From: Setoptus koraiensis
Lineage: Eukaryota; Arthropoda
Direction: 5' to 3'
NCBI GenBank assembly: GCA_048013815.1
Contig: CM106585.1
Coordinates: 558,001-622,000, forward strand
DNA length: 64,000 nt
Position numbers and translations under genes: made by a program. The notes under the pieces were generated by a model, which worked only from the letters and a program-made list of their open reading frames with translations, was not told the origin of the DNA and made no database searches. Shown piece after piece: positions 25,815 to 36,109 of the stretch; the first letter of the stretch is position 1; each line of letters starts with the position of its first letter.

Positions 25815-26217
25815 TCAGATATTTTGATTTTTAAATTTTCTAGCCACCCATGTAAAGCCAATATTTATAATTTATATTTCGCCAAGCCACACTAGCGATA
25901 TGATCATATGGCACTGGTATCTTGATCTCTTTTACAGTGAGTGGTATAGTCGCACTGACTTATGCATGTGTAGATCCATGGTATTTCATAGAGGATTGTT
26001 CCAAGTCACATAACTTAAGTAGACACAAGTGTCTCGCTGAAATAGTGGAAAAGTGTCACTTGGACGCTCTTGAGTTTTACTATTATGGGATATTGAAAGA
26101 AACATTTATGATGAAGCGCCCACATTTCAAAAAAACAAATTATGTCATGAAAGCGAATTTGGGCTGGTCATTTGTTGCCAAAATATACTTGATAGCGTCC
26201 TCTATAGCTATAGCTGA
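25815..26217 (+). other. Gap between convergent genes, with an exon-like open frame
   Basis: This holds the endophilin 3' UTR. A plus-strand frame of about 105 codons (25922-26245) begins near an acceptor-like CTTTTACAG. Its codon use looks coding and it has four Cys in its first half, but it lacks an early ATG, a donor-bearing upstream partner and any known domain. It runs 28 bases into the 3' end of INTS14 on the other strand. It is not called as a gene. Confidence 0.3.
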
Positions 26218-27909
26218 TCATGCAGGAGAAATTTGCGTATCATAACTATTGGCTGACAAATTTTCACGAAGATGCGCTGCCGCATGAGCAAGCTGGGCAA
26301 TAGCTTGTTGATTGGGTTTATCATTCGATTCAAGAAACAAACGCTCTCTGTCCAAAATGTCGGCCAATCTGTGAAGGGCCTCGAAGAATCCATAACTCAG
26401 TGCGGCTTTCCTGTACTTATTTAATTCCTTATAAAAATGTTGATTCTTTTCCGGTAGTCTTTTTGCGTGACGCAAGAGCTTAGAACAATCAGATTGAATA
26501 GATTCAGGTTCCAGCCAAATAACACAATTAGAAGAGTAGCTCTTCTTTTCAGCTTTCTCTTTGTATGCTTCTGCTAATGAAATTTTTGTACTTATAGAGG
26601 GTAAGCCTAAAGTTCTGAGATCAGGCAACCATGGAATGCATTCTGTTCCAGGCCTAAAGGTAGATAACATAAGACAAGATTTTTTCTTGGAATCTGATGA
26701 TGTGTGCAACATTCCAAACCACTCGTCCTTTCCCAACTGACATATTGCAACCACGTTTTCTGATTTCAGGCTGTTGTGAAGGAGGACACAGAATGATGGC
26801 TGCTTATCGTCATCATCTGATGGCTCTTGGGTTTTGGATGGTGTCGTCGTAGGGGTACCATTCTGAGAGTTGTTAGAGCCAGGCGTGAGAACTTTGTCGT
26901 ATGCATTAGGATCTTGAGAAAGAATTTGTTCGGCCTTAACGGTCTCATTGTACTTGGAAGACAGCAATGGGATCACAATATGACGAGAGAGTACAGGTGG
27001 ACTTGCTACTTCAGCTACCGGTAAAAATCCATAGATGGTAATCTCATTGCCAAATTTGTAACTATTTCCGGGTCGATGTTGACTGTTTTGAATCATAGAT
27101 TGATCATCTATGAGCTCACTGTTAGGTTTGGGATATAACATGACAAGCGACGATATGTTTCCACAGGTTAACGTCGTATTGAATGGTTTGTAATGTAATT
27201 CGGCTAGATTTTTAAACATGTCTAAAATAGATTCTTTTGTTAGATTTTTAGAGTTTCCACAACCAGGTAGCCATATACCCGATGAGGGGGCATGGTCTAA
27301 GGATGGATTTACTATTGAACATTTGTAATCGCTAGCGGTTGGATCAACGGTTGCTATAAGTTTCTTGTAAAATGGAATAGCATATTTGAGACTAGGTTCG
27401 TTAGGCGACGCAATACACATGATCTGCAACTTGCATGGAAAATCGAATGAGTCCTTTATTGAGTCCAGTGAAATATCGGAAAAGTCTTCATCATTTTGTG
27501 ATTTACCACCCTTCGTAATACTGTCTATTGTGTCGTCATGGAAATCAGTTGTCTGCCCATCAGTAACCAAAATTATATTAACTGGCCCATTCTGTGTCCA
27601 ATCGTGCAGTTTCAGGCTTAAGGCGCCATTTAGCGCATTAATGATGTTAGTTTTGTCGAAAGTTTCGAGGTTACCAAGTTCACATTTTATCATCTGAACA
27701 TCTCTGGTGAATGGAACGCGCAATTCCCACAATGAAGAAAAAAGCATGAAAGAAGTGTATTCCAACTTAGCATTGTTAGCAAGATAGTCTAATAGGGTGC
27801 TTATTCCTTGATTGGCCAACGCTTTGACTGACATTGGACTGGGTGAATCCTCGATAGTCAGATGACGACACATCGATAGGGAGACGTCGACAAGGATGAC
27901 AGTTGGCAT
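26218..27909 (-). CDS. INTS14: Integrator complex subunit 14 (VWA domain)
   Basis: Subunit of Integrator, the nuclear complex that cleaves snRNA and promoter-proximal transcripts; INTS14 works with INTS10 and INTS13 in a nucleic-acid-binding module. A single exon of 563 aa (human protein about 518). It starts MPTVILVDVSLSM, carrying the DxSxS MIDAS of the von Willebrand A domain (about 1-200), with FSSLWELRVPFTRD and LVTDGQ typical of the family. The middle part has SSPPVLSRH, and the C-terminal part has KLPEKN, FYKELNKYRKAALSYGF and a helical tail. An insertion of Thr/Ser/Pro/Asp residues near 340-375 explains the extra length. The first ATG at 27909 fits the family start exactly. It is convergent with endophilin. 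Confidence 0.95.
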   Translation of the reverse strand: MPTVILVDVSLSMCRHLTIEDSPSPMSVKALANQGISTLLDYLANNAKLEYTSFMLFSSLWELRVPFTRDVQMIKCELGNLETFDKTNIINALNGALSLKLHDWTQNGPVNIILVTDGQTTDFHDDTIDSITKGGKSQNDEDFSDISLDSIKDSFDFPCKLQIMCIASPNEPSLKYAIPFYKKLIATVDPTASDYKCSIVNPSLDHAPSSGIWLPGCGNSKNLTKESILDMFKNLAELHYKPFNTTLTCGNISSLVMLYPKPNSELIDDQSMIQNSQHRPGNSYKFGNEITIYGFLPVAEVASPPVLSRHIVIPLLSSKYNETVKAEQILSQDPNAYDKVLTPGSNNSQNGTPTTTPSKTQEPSDDDDKQPSFCVLLHNSLKSENVVAICQLGKDEWFGMLHTSSDSKKKSCLMLSTFRPGTECIPWLPDLRTLGLPSISTKISLAEAYKEKAEKKSYSSNCVIWLEPESIQSDCSKLLRHAKRLPEKNQHFYKELNKYRKAALSYGFFEALHRLADILDRERLFLESNDKPNQQAIAQLAHAAAHLRENLSANSYDTQISPA

Positions 27910-29589
27910 TTTGACTTGAGGGGTTTGTGCTAGAGCCGGCTAGCTCAAGTGATTATTTATCATCAGCTAATGAGGATTAATTATAAGAAGGTGTAGGGTT
28001 GACAATTATAATGAGCTAAAAGATTACTGACCCCTGGAGCACGGCACCACGTTGTTCACATATGACACCCGATGGAAATCACTCGCAGAGGTCAGCACTG
28101 TCGCCTTCTTTCTGGCGCAACAATTCTGCACTTTTGGTGCACACTACGCTTGAATCACTCTATTTGAGGGTGCATGCGCAAAATTTAATCAGCTTGCTGC
28201 AGGGCATATCCCGCGACGAATTGATGCATGTGCGTCAATGTTACGGTCTGTGCGTCCGAGTGAACAATTTCAATGCACAAATACTGGATGCACCCATTTA
28301 GGGCATAAACTATTGATTCCGAGCGGCTTTAGAGTGCATCACATGGTGTCATATTAGTGTGCCCCTGATAGAGTTGATACAGTTTAGATTTTATTGTTAC
28401 CTTTTACAACAAGTTTGCGCAAGAGAAAAACCTCATAGACATGATACCGAAGCCACCTCCAGTCTGTCCGGATTCCCCTTGGATTGGACTTGGAGAAAAC
28501 GGGAGAGGGCACGAGAGTTAGCGGGAGAGTGGGAGAAGTGTTATCTACTGGCCGTCTGGAAAATCTCCCGCGAGAATAGTCTCCCGTTCGCAAGTTTTGC
28601 GCTTTCAAATTTAGCGCGCAGTTGAGCGCACAGGGGCGGGGGTGTGCTCTAGTTGTTCTAACCGTCCAAATATTTAATCACAGGGGTGTAGATGCGCTCA
28701 CAGTAAAGTCTAGTGATGGGCGGGTAGGCTAGGCCCGTGACCCGCTAACGGTCCGCGGACTGCGGCGACCATTAGGCTGCGCGGCCTATAAAATGCCGCT
28801 TCTGATGGGTTGGGCAGCTCGGCCCACCGCAGCCGGCCCACTCACACCCCATTTCGCCCGTCAATGGTCTGGCCTGTTTCGAGGGGACAGAGAATCGGGC
28901 GGGGGGAGGCGGGTTGAGAGCGGCTGCTTGCAGAGTGAGTGATATGAGACACTCACGAAATGATCATGGGAGCGCGAATGGAAACAGCAGCAGCAGACTG
29001 CACCACGACTGTACCATAGTGCATGCACTACATTTGTTGGCAGCCTCTAATGCTATTACACTGCTGATTCGATGCAGTGTTACAACACATGCAATAAGAT
29101 GTGGAAATACAGTGCGTCGCATTAACATTGTAGAGCATTGTTGAGCGCGGTTATCACTGGCGCTTGTCCAATACTTAATGAGCGCTGTGTATTGCAGCCA
29201 ACAAACTGCAGCGGCAGTTTCAACTGAACAACAGCGACGATGACGATGCCGTCGTCGTCGTCTTCAGTTTCGGGTGTATTCGTTGTTGCTGGCGCTGATG
29301 CTATTCATAAAGCTGCTGCTGCTGTTGTTGTTTCCCCCGCGGGAACATACTGTGTCTGTTCAACTGTGTGCTCACACAGTTTGAGTTTGTGTCTGCTCCA
29401 ACGATAACTCGCGAGCACAAATCGCGCACACATCGCCAATGAAATAGTGCATTTCACAACGATAGATGTGCACACGAAAATCCCCGAGCGTTCCCTATCA
29501 GCAGGATAGCTGGCAGGAGCAGCTCATTTTCGTGCATGTCTGTCGGTTTGTGTGTCTATGTGTGACTGAGTGTACGCTTACATTATGTA
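27910..29589. other. Non-coding patch with GC-rich repeat-like DNA
   Basis: About 28450-29350 is clearly richer in G and C than the rest of the window and carries runs such as GGGCGGGGGGAGGCGGG. Words like CAGGGGTGTAG (28681) and TAGTGATGGGCGGG (28711) look like hAT transposon ends, but no matching opposite ends were found. A 10-bp inverted repeat ATATGACACC/GGTGTCATAT brackets 28060-28354. No gene is supported. It may combine old transposon pieces and a CpG-rich promoter. Confidence 0.4.
28060..28354. repeat. 295-bp segment bounded by 10-bp inverted repeat
   Basis: ATATGACACC at 28060-28069 is matched by its complement at 28345-28354. No target duplication is visible, so a MITE cannot be claimed. 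Confidence 0.3.
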
Positions 29590-29986
29590 TAGGGTGGCAG
29601 GATCAATTCGACAAAGTCCAAAGCTTCTGTGCGGCACACAAGCACAGAGAGTACAAAATAGTATTGTGTGCCTGTGTTGCACTGTTGCCCTAAACATGCC
29701 CAAAATTTTGTTTACGCACGAACTGTGCGACATAAGCAATCGCAGTGTAGGCAAGGTTTTTCTGATGCACCTACATTGGTTTGTAAAATGTCCGCGAGGG
29801 CGGCGCTGCACTGCATCTTGTATTAAACAACTTGTGCGCAACGCCTCTGGTGGATCTTTCATAAAACATCGTTGCACATGAGGAAAATCTCCAGCAGCAA
29901 GCAGTGTTGCATGTGCATAGAAAGCATTGTGGAAGGCAGCGTAGCATAATCTGTAGAAACTTGTCGAGTTGATCGCGTTCACCCTA
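29590..29986 (-). mobile_element. MITE copy A, 397 bp, TA target duplication
   Basis: The ends read TAGGGTGGCAGGATCAA on the plus strand and TAGGGTGAACGCGATCAA on the minus strand, an imperfect inverted repeat of about 27 bases continuing into TCGACAA. A TA dinucleotide flanks each side (29588-29589 and 29987-29988). The inside has no transposase. Read on the minus strand it aligns along its whole length with copy B at 42346-42741; long shared words include GACATTTTACAAACCAAT and AGGTGCATCAGAAAAACCTT. TA duplication and ends suit a non-autonomous element mobilised by a Tc1/mariner-type transposase. Orientation is given relative to copy B. Confidence 0.8.
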
Positions 29987-29989
29987 TAT

Positions 29990-30180
29990 TGTGCAAATTG
30001 AGCGAATGAGCGAGCAAGCAAGCAAGCGAACGAATGATAGAACGAATGCGAGAACTCAACAGCGGACGAATGCGAAAGAGAGCGAGCAAGCAGACAAACA
30101 GGCAGCCAGGCAGGCAGCCTGCAGTAGAGTGAGTGAGCGAGAGAGAGAGAGAGACACACACAGACATATAGAGAGAGGGA
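29990..30180. repeat. Low-complexity GAGC/CGAA/GA-rich tract
   Basis: A degenerate run of GAGCAAGC, CGAATG and CAGGCAGC words passing into a GA then CA dinucleotide stretch near 30130-30165. It abuts the right end of MITE copy A. Confidence 0.75.
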
Positions 30181-30299
30181 TACGAATGGCAGTGGTGGTG
30201 GAACGAAATGAAAACGAGGTTGGATAGGAAAATAATAAAGATTCTAATCGCCGTCGTCATCTCCCTTCTAGTTTAAGCTAGATAGCTAATAGTGCTACA

Positions 30300-30640
30300 A
30301 ATATCATTATTATTATTATTATTTTATATATAACAACGACGACCACGACAACAACAGCATCCACAATTATTAGGCAACAACAACATCAACTACTATTAAT
30401 ATTATTACTATCATCATTATTGATACGCAAACACACACACACAAACATTTATTGAACGGGGTCTATATGGTATAAACAATTCACGAACGATCTGACGATT
30501 ACGCCACCATTACATAGGAATAACCGAAACACTCTTATTAACACTACTGCTTGTACTAATATTATTATCACTATTACTATTATTATTACTATTGCTATTA
30601 TTACTATTACTACTATTACTATCACTATTATCATGATGAA
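30300..30640. repeat. ATT/ACT trinucleotide-rich 5' region of the DPF gene
   Basis: ATT repeats lie at about 30304-30325 and a longer degenerate TTA/CTA array at about 30536-30630, ending just before the DPF start codon. It is probably 5' UTR or promoter-proximal DNA. Confidence 0.7.
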
Positions 30641-30660
30641 TCTCTAGTTCTGGCACCAAT

Positions 30661-32463
30661 ATGGAACAAGAAGAACAAAATTCACCCGCGGCCGCCGTGA
30701 CCTTTCGTCGCTCTGAAGTGCTCAACGAAATCGAAAGGTTTCTACATGGGGCCACATATAAGGAATTTATTGAGTCATCATCGTCATTCAATAACAAACT
30801 AGTTAAAGACAGAATGTCCAGGTTGCCATTCATAGATTCGCAAACGGGCGTTGCTCAAAGTGATTGTTTATTGTGGATGCAAAAGTGGGATAGGCAACCA
30901 GGTAAAGAAGAGGGACAATTATATACATACCCGGCCAGGAGGTGGCGCAAAAGAAAACGTCAATACCTTTTAGATGATAGCTATCTGAGGTCCAGGTTTA
31001 GCGGTATCAAAGATCATGTTGACCTACACCATCAAAACAATTCTGATTATTCTTCGCCAACCACCTCAACATCACACCATCATCACTATTCTTCTTCTCA
31101 TCATCGTAATAGTAGTAGTAGCAACATGCTTGATGGAAGTATTTTTACTAATCCACAACTGAATGCCTTGCTAAGCAATGACGCATCCTTAGATAGTCGT
31201 GACTCTCCCGCTCGCATTTCATTCTCAAATAAACTACTTGGGGCCTCTAGTAGTAGCAATCATGACCACATTCTAAATCATGATAGCTCATCCAATTCAA
31301 ATGCCTACGATGGCGCCAACAATAAATCTACCTCACATTCATGGCTTCACAATGAACACTCAAAAGATACATCATCTAGCATTCATGATAATGATGACGC
31401 TGCATCAGAGCACACTGAGATCGATGAGACGTCTGAACTAGATGAAGACTATGCAACCCCACCTTCTAGAAGACAACCTACCAATAGGTCAACTAACAAA
31501 AGAGGCCATAGCGTTTCAGTCAATGATCATAGCGTCACCCCAAAACGCAAACGAGAAAGAAGAAGACCTGATAAATCTGATATTAATAAGCCCTTTAAAT
31601 GTGAGTGGTGCGGACAAGGTTATAAAACAAGGCCTGGCCTCACTTATCACCGGAACCATTGTCATGCAAATGATAATGTAAAAAATAATAATAATCATAA
31701 CAACAATAGTAACTTAGCTAATATGAATGAAAACAATCATGATGACCACAATGGTCAGAATAGTAATTCTACAAATAGCAGCAGCTTGTTCACGGCGGTC
31801 ACATCAAATTCAAAACATCAAATATCGTCGAACCACTCTGCCACCACACCCTTCAACGGATCCAATAGCAATCCCTCTCAAGGCATCACTAGCACCAATA
31901 CAAATGCTAGTAACAATAATCAATTAGCAACCAATGCACAGAATTCTACTAATAATTCTACGCAAGCACATTATAACAGCATGTCTCTTAATAGCCAATC
32001 AGATGAGACAGATGAAGAGGCTCAAGCGAGAGCTGGAGGAAATTCTCCCGACCCATTCTGTGGTTTTTGTCTAGGTGACACCTCAGAAAATAAGAAAACT
32101 AAACAAGCCGAAGAGCTGATCTCCTGCTATAATTGTGGTAGGTCAGGTCATCCAACATGCCTTAAATTCACACCTAATATGATATTGTCCGTCAAAAAAT
32201 ACAAATGGCAGTGTATTGAATGCAAGTCATGCGGTTTATGTGGCAAATCAGACAATGATGACCAACTTTTATTTTGTGATGATTGTGATAGAGGTTACCA
32301 TATGTATTGCCTGAAACCACCTTTATCTGAACCACCTGAAGGATCTTGGAGTTGTGACCTGTGTATAGAGGAGTATCATAAAAAGAAGGAAGATACTAGT
32401 GTGACACCACTTATTAATAATGATGTAAAAGTAGAAGTAAAAGAGGAGGTGCTAAAGGAATGA
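30661..32463 (+). CDS. DPF/requiem double PHD-finger protein (BAF45-type)
   Basis: Chromatin reader of the d4 family, a subunit of SWI/SNF (BAF) remodelling complexes that binds acylated histone H3 tails. Single exon, 600 aa, against about 390 in vertebrate DPF2. Residues about 1-85 are the requiem N-terminal domain (YKEFIESSSSFNNKLVKDR, RLPFIDSQTGVAQ, TYPARRWRKRKR). A Ser/His/Asn-rich expansion fills about 110-300. A single Kruppel-type zinc finger lies at about 312-335 (CEWCGQGY, HRNHCH), then another Asn/Ser-rich spacer. Tandem PHD fingers span about 464-575, starting DPFCGFC and ending SWSCDLC. The start chosen is the first ATG and matches the family N terminus. The low-complexity insertions account for all extra length. 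Confidence 0.94.
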   Translation: MEQEEQNSPAAAVTFRRSEVLNEIERFLHGATYKEFIESSSSFNNKLVKDRMSRLPFIDSQTGVAQSDCLLWMQKWDRQPGKEEGQLYTYPARRWRKRKRQYLLDDSYLRSRFSGIKDHVDLHHQNNSDYSSPTTSTSHHHHYSSSHHRNSSSSNMLDGSIFTNPQLNALLSNDASLDSRDSPARISFSNKLLGASSSSNHDHILNHDSSSNSNAYDGANNKSTSHSWLHNEHSKDTSSSIHDNDDAASEHTEIDETSELDEDYATPPSRRQPTNRSTNKRGHSVSVNDHSVTPKRKRERRRPDKSDINKPFKCEWCGQGYKTRPGLTYHRNHCHANDNVKNNNNHNNNSNLANMNENNHDDHNGQNSNSTNSSSLFTAVTSNSKHQISSNHSATTPFNGSNSNPSQGITSTNTNASNNNQLATNAQNSTNNSTQAHYNSMSLNSQSDETDEEAQARAGGNSPDPFCGFCLGDTSENKKTKQAEELISCYNCGRSGHPTCLKFTPNMILSVKKYKWQCIECKSCGLCGKSDNDDQLLFCDDCDRGYHMYCLKPPLSEPPEGSWSCDLCIEEYHKKKEDTSVTPLINNDVKVEVKEEVLKE

Positions 32464-33125
32464 ATTATAGATGAGATTTAATTTTATAACTGAATGATTT
32501 ACCGATGCCTTTCTCTTGAACTTCTTATTTATATTAGAGTATTAGATTGAGATCAACTACTGTAAAATACTGTAAATCTAATATATACCCGAGAATGGAA
32601 TAATTATTGAACAACACAAACGTAATAAATCAATTATGCATGGCCATATAAGCTACGTATTAAAATTATCCGCCCTTATAGACTTAATACTACTGGGTGG
32701 AAAATGACTTCTCATGTGCCGTAAAAGAGTATTACACGGCGTTTTGTGAGCCTATTCTTTAGTGATCTGTCTTATTCCTGCTACAAATTTTGTAGAAAAA
32801 CCAATATCGACTGTGACATTCGTCCATCTGATCAGTTTCAATCGTTATTTTGGACGAATGCGCACGTCAGAATCCATCTCGCACCTTATCGAACTTGAGT
32901 ATTTCAAGTTGACGTTCGATGTGCGTCAAAAGATATGCGCAGTCCGTTTTTCGTCTTGTCACTAAAATATAGCGGTGCTGATTAGTAAGACATCTAGTGA
33001 ACATTGTTTACACAACTGAAAGTCCAATTTGGCAATCACATGTTTTCACTGAACAATCAACTGTCACAATACCACTCGGGAGTTTTATTTGATATATATC
33101 AGCATTTTGTCCGCTCTTTGTTAAC
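32464..33125. other. Intergenic stretch between DPF and BUD13
   Basis: This holds the DPF 3' UTR (AT-rich) and the BUD13 promoter. The plus-strand frame at 32762-32965 shows no similarity to BUD13 or other families. Confidence 0.5.
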
Positions 33126-33413
33126 ATGTCGAATCCAATCAACTCGAATGCCAAACAGCAAGATGACCAACTTTTAGTCGATGATCCTATGAGAGATTAT
33201 TTTCTTAAGCAACAACAAGAAGAGCGAGGAGTAAAAAATGACATGCCCATTTATAAGAATAAGTACCCTCCTAATAGATACAATATACGGCCTGGCCATC
33301 GTTGGGATGGTTGCGATAGATCTAATGGTCACGAAGCTAAACTGATCAAAATGGCAGCAGCAAAAAAAGCTCAAGAAGAGGAACATCACAGATGGAGAAC
33401 CGAGCACTTGTGA
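33126..33413 (+). CDS. BUD13: Minimal BUD13-like RES-complex splicing protein
   Basis: BUD13 with Snu17/RBMX2 and Pml1/SNIP1 forms the RES complex of the activated spliceosome, aiding splicing and pre-mRNA retention. This frame is only 95 aa, whereas animal BUD13 is about 500-600 and the yeast protein 266. It keeps just the conserved C terminus: [11 protein letters not shown], then [21 protein letters not shown], the segment that docks on the Snu17 RRM. The usual WDGVDRSNGFE reads [11 protein letters not shown]. An in-frame stop lies about 30 bases upstream of the ATG, but an acceptor-like TATATCAG falls between them, so an upstream exon is not excluded. AATAAA follows the stop directly. It is convergent with MED7. 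Confidence 0.83.
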   Translation: MSNPINSNAKQQDDQLLVDDPMRDYFLKQQQEERGVKNDMPIYKNKYPPNRYNIRPGHRWDGCDRSNGHEAKLIKMAAAKKAQEEEHHRWRTEHL

Positions 33414-33662
33414 AAATAAAAATAGCTCGTCTTTGAAACTATATAATCATAACTCTGATTCTTAACAAGCCTCATCGTTTTGCAACCATAGTAATTTGAT
33501 ACTTTTACTTTGATAAATTAACAATTTAGATCTCAGATTAATTTTACTACAACTCGTTGCACGAAGAAGACAGGAAAGAGACACAAACAAAGAAGGTTAA
33601 TATTGAGAGGATAGAAAAGTCGAAATCTTTATTGTGTATATGGCAATCATAACATTAAGAAG

Positions 33663-34382
33663 TTATGGAATATTGAGGGAGTCATCTATTAGTGCGCACA
33701 TGATTTCGTCTATATTACGCTTTTCTTCTGATATTACTGACTTCTGAATGACATTTTTGTCCTCTTTATTATCATTGTTCGTTCCACTGGGATACCTGTG
33801 ATTGTTTATTAGCTTCTGTAGCACAGTATCGAAATCTTTTCCTCCGGTGACGCTATTGAGTAAATTCGAGGCTCTGTCCATTTCTTTGATCAATCTTTGG
33901 TTAATATCTAAACGTGATTTTTTCTGGTAAGTCAGCCAAACCCTCAGAGTTTCTCGCGCTTGATGGGGCCTCAATTCGTTGATGAGATGGTGAAAGTTTA
34001 TAAATAATGTTGCTAGATCGTTACACTTTTCTATTCTTTTGTCGGTATCTGGACAACGGACTAGCACATCGACTAAATCAAGAAAGTTGACAAGTATCGA
34101 TGCGTTAATCTTTTTCAATTCTTTTTTGTGGTCGTATTCGCCTCTTGGGTAGAGTCTTTTAGTGCCATGTGACTCCAGAGGGGCAACTATGGCGTCACTT
34201 AAGGAAATTTTCTGCCCAAACATATAGTAAACGCCATCTGTGATAGGTGGTGGTGGCTCTGGTGCTGTGCCATTTTCTATATTCTCACTATTGTATAGAT
34301 TTATATATTGAAGAGGTGGTGGCGGAAAAGCTAGCACAGTTTGATTGGCACCCGAAGTCGACGCTTCATTATCCGGATCCAT
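33663..34382 (-). CDS. MED7: Mediator complex subunit 7
   Basis: Middle-module subunit of Mediator, the coactivator bridging transcription factors and RNA polymerase II; MED7 pairs with MED21 in the hinge. I chose ATG at 34382 (MDPDNEAST), giving 239 aa beside about 233 in human. A longer frame upstream is open but adds Lys/Ile-rich residues unlike the family. Family marks in order: FPPPPLQYINLY near the N terminus, the second proline strip PPPPITDGVYYMFGQ, LESHGTKRLYP, ELKKINASILVNFLDLVDVL, and HHLINELRPHQARETLRVWL. The C terminus is a helical tail. Single exon, convergent with BUD13. Confidence 0.94.
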   Translation of the reverse strand: MDPDNEASTSGANQTVLAFPPPPLQYINLYNSENIENGTAPEPPPPITDGVYYMFGQKISLSDAIVAPLESHGTKRLYPRGEYDHKKELKKINASILVNFLDLVDVLVRCPDTDKRIEKCNDLATLFINFHHLINELRPHQARETLRVWLTYQKKSRLDINQRLIKEMDRASNLLNSVTGGKDFDTVLQKLINNHRYPSGTNNDNKEDKNVIQKSVISEEKRNIDEIMCALIDDSLNIP

Positions 34383-36109
34383 AATAACGAAAGATTGATT
34401 TTTGACAATTATTATTTTAAGCAGCAGGTATTTTTTCTCATTAATGTTTAATGTTGGCCTAGAAGTCAATCGATAGAACTATGACATTTTCAATTGTCAC
34501 TCATAGTAGGATGTGTCAGTTATAGTAGAAAATAAATAAATATGTATTTTTGGTTTGTTTCGTCATTGAATCGCAATGTAAGTATAGAAATTTTCAACAC
34601 ATGATTGGTGTTTTGATTAACTTGCTACACATTTCGCAAACGTAAGGGGGATGAAACGAGGTTTCCCCTACTCGTTCTAAGAGAGTTTGCTACGCACAAG
34701 AGACCTCTCACGGAGAATGCCTCAACTTAATTTATCTACGAATATGCATTCGCCACATATTTTATTGACATTGAGTCATATTGATTGGAACAACGACAAG
34801 CCATCTATTAATATTAATTAAATACATGCATCAAAAATATAACAATTATATTTGAACTACCATTCAAGAATATGTGGATATCAGTAACATTGTATAATTT
34901 TATTATAGAATTATTGAAATGATAGCAACCTCAAATCGATTTCATCCAAGCAGACGCAATTGACATCAAATGGAAGCGAGCATAAATGCACAATTCGAGC
35001 ATAGGATGATTTATTACCATACCTTTGAATGATTTATGGAATATCAATTAATGGATCCCACTGTTATTATTACTCTCATTAGCACTAACCATACAATGCG
35101 AACGCTCAACATAAAGTCAAGTCCAGTTTATGTTACCATTGCTGCACTATCAAAGGCACACCAGAACTTGATAAAAGTTGACTCTGATTATTACCATCAG
35201 CTGCATCATTACGGGAATAACTAAACATTGAAAGCATGTAACCTTCAAATTACAAATGTGTACAAGTGAATGAATGAATGAATTGATCAAGACCCACGCA
35301 TAACAATACAGATGAGATTAGTATGTTAGACACAACAATCAATGGTTGGATAATAACAATGATGAACAAACATAGACGCCTAAATTTGTTGTTGTAAGCG
35401 TTTCAACTGCGAATACGTTGTGCATGCATGTATCAGTATCATTCGTTTACCTTGCGACGAACAAGTAGGAGCTTGCTCTGAACAATTACTATCATGATAA
35501 CCTCCAGCTCTCTTTACAAGATCGGCCAATTCGTTCAAGGCCACTAACTAGAGAGCCATTAGGTCCATCGTCTAGGCCATAGTCGAGCCGATAGCTGAAA
35601 CACTTTATTCTATATTTTCTCGACATATTTTTACAACAGAATTGTATTTTTATAAGTATAACAACTCATAATCTTCCACAATATTCAGATATGTCCTGTC
35701 AGAGTATCCGGAAACATCAATATATACCCACTATTTGCGGTCTTTGCTACATCTAAAATATATTTTCTTCAAGCATATTACCAACGAATATATTAAAAAC
35801 AAAAATGATACTAATATTGAATCAACAGTACAGGCTTTCACTGATAGTTGTGCTAGTAAGCAGGATATTACTCATATAGGAAGCACCACAAGTTTGCGCA
35901 AGCAATTCTAATAACTTATAATTTTAATAACCAAACACTCATCAACTTTATTATATAGCTAGGAATCAATCCATCCAGACATTACCATTCCCGACGACTC
36001 ATAGATTGTCTCTATGATCGACCATATGAATTATGTCTCTTCAGGACGACTCTAGCCCAATCATCTAGATTATTGATTGTAAAAGCACCCTCCACAATAA
36101 ATTAGAGTC
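34383..36109. other. Intergenic stretch between MED7 and PHLDB-like gene
   Basis: MED7 and the PHLDB-like gene are divergent, so this 1.7-kb AT-rich stretch should hold both promoters. No gene or clear motif was seen. Confidence 0.5.

Noticed and set aside
29578-30159. 193-codon minus-strand frame
   Set aside because: It runs through MITE copy A and the adjoining low-complexity tract; no domain or independent support.
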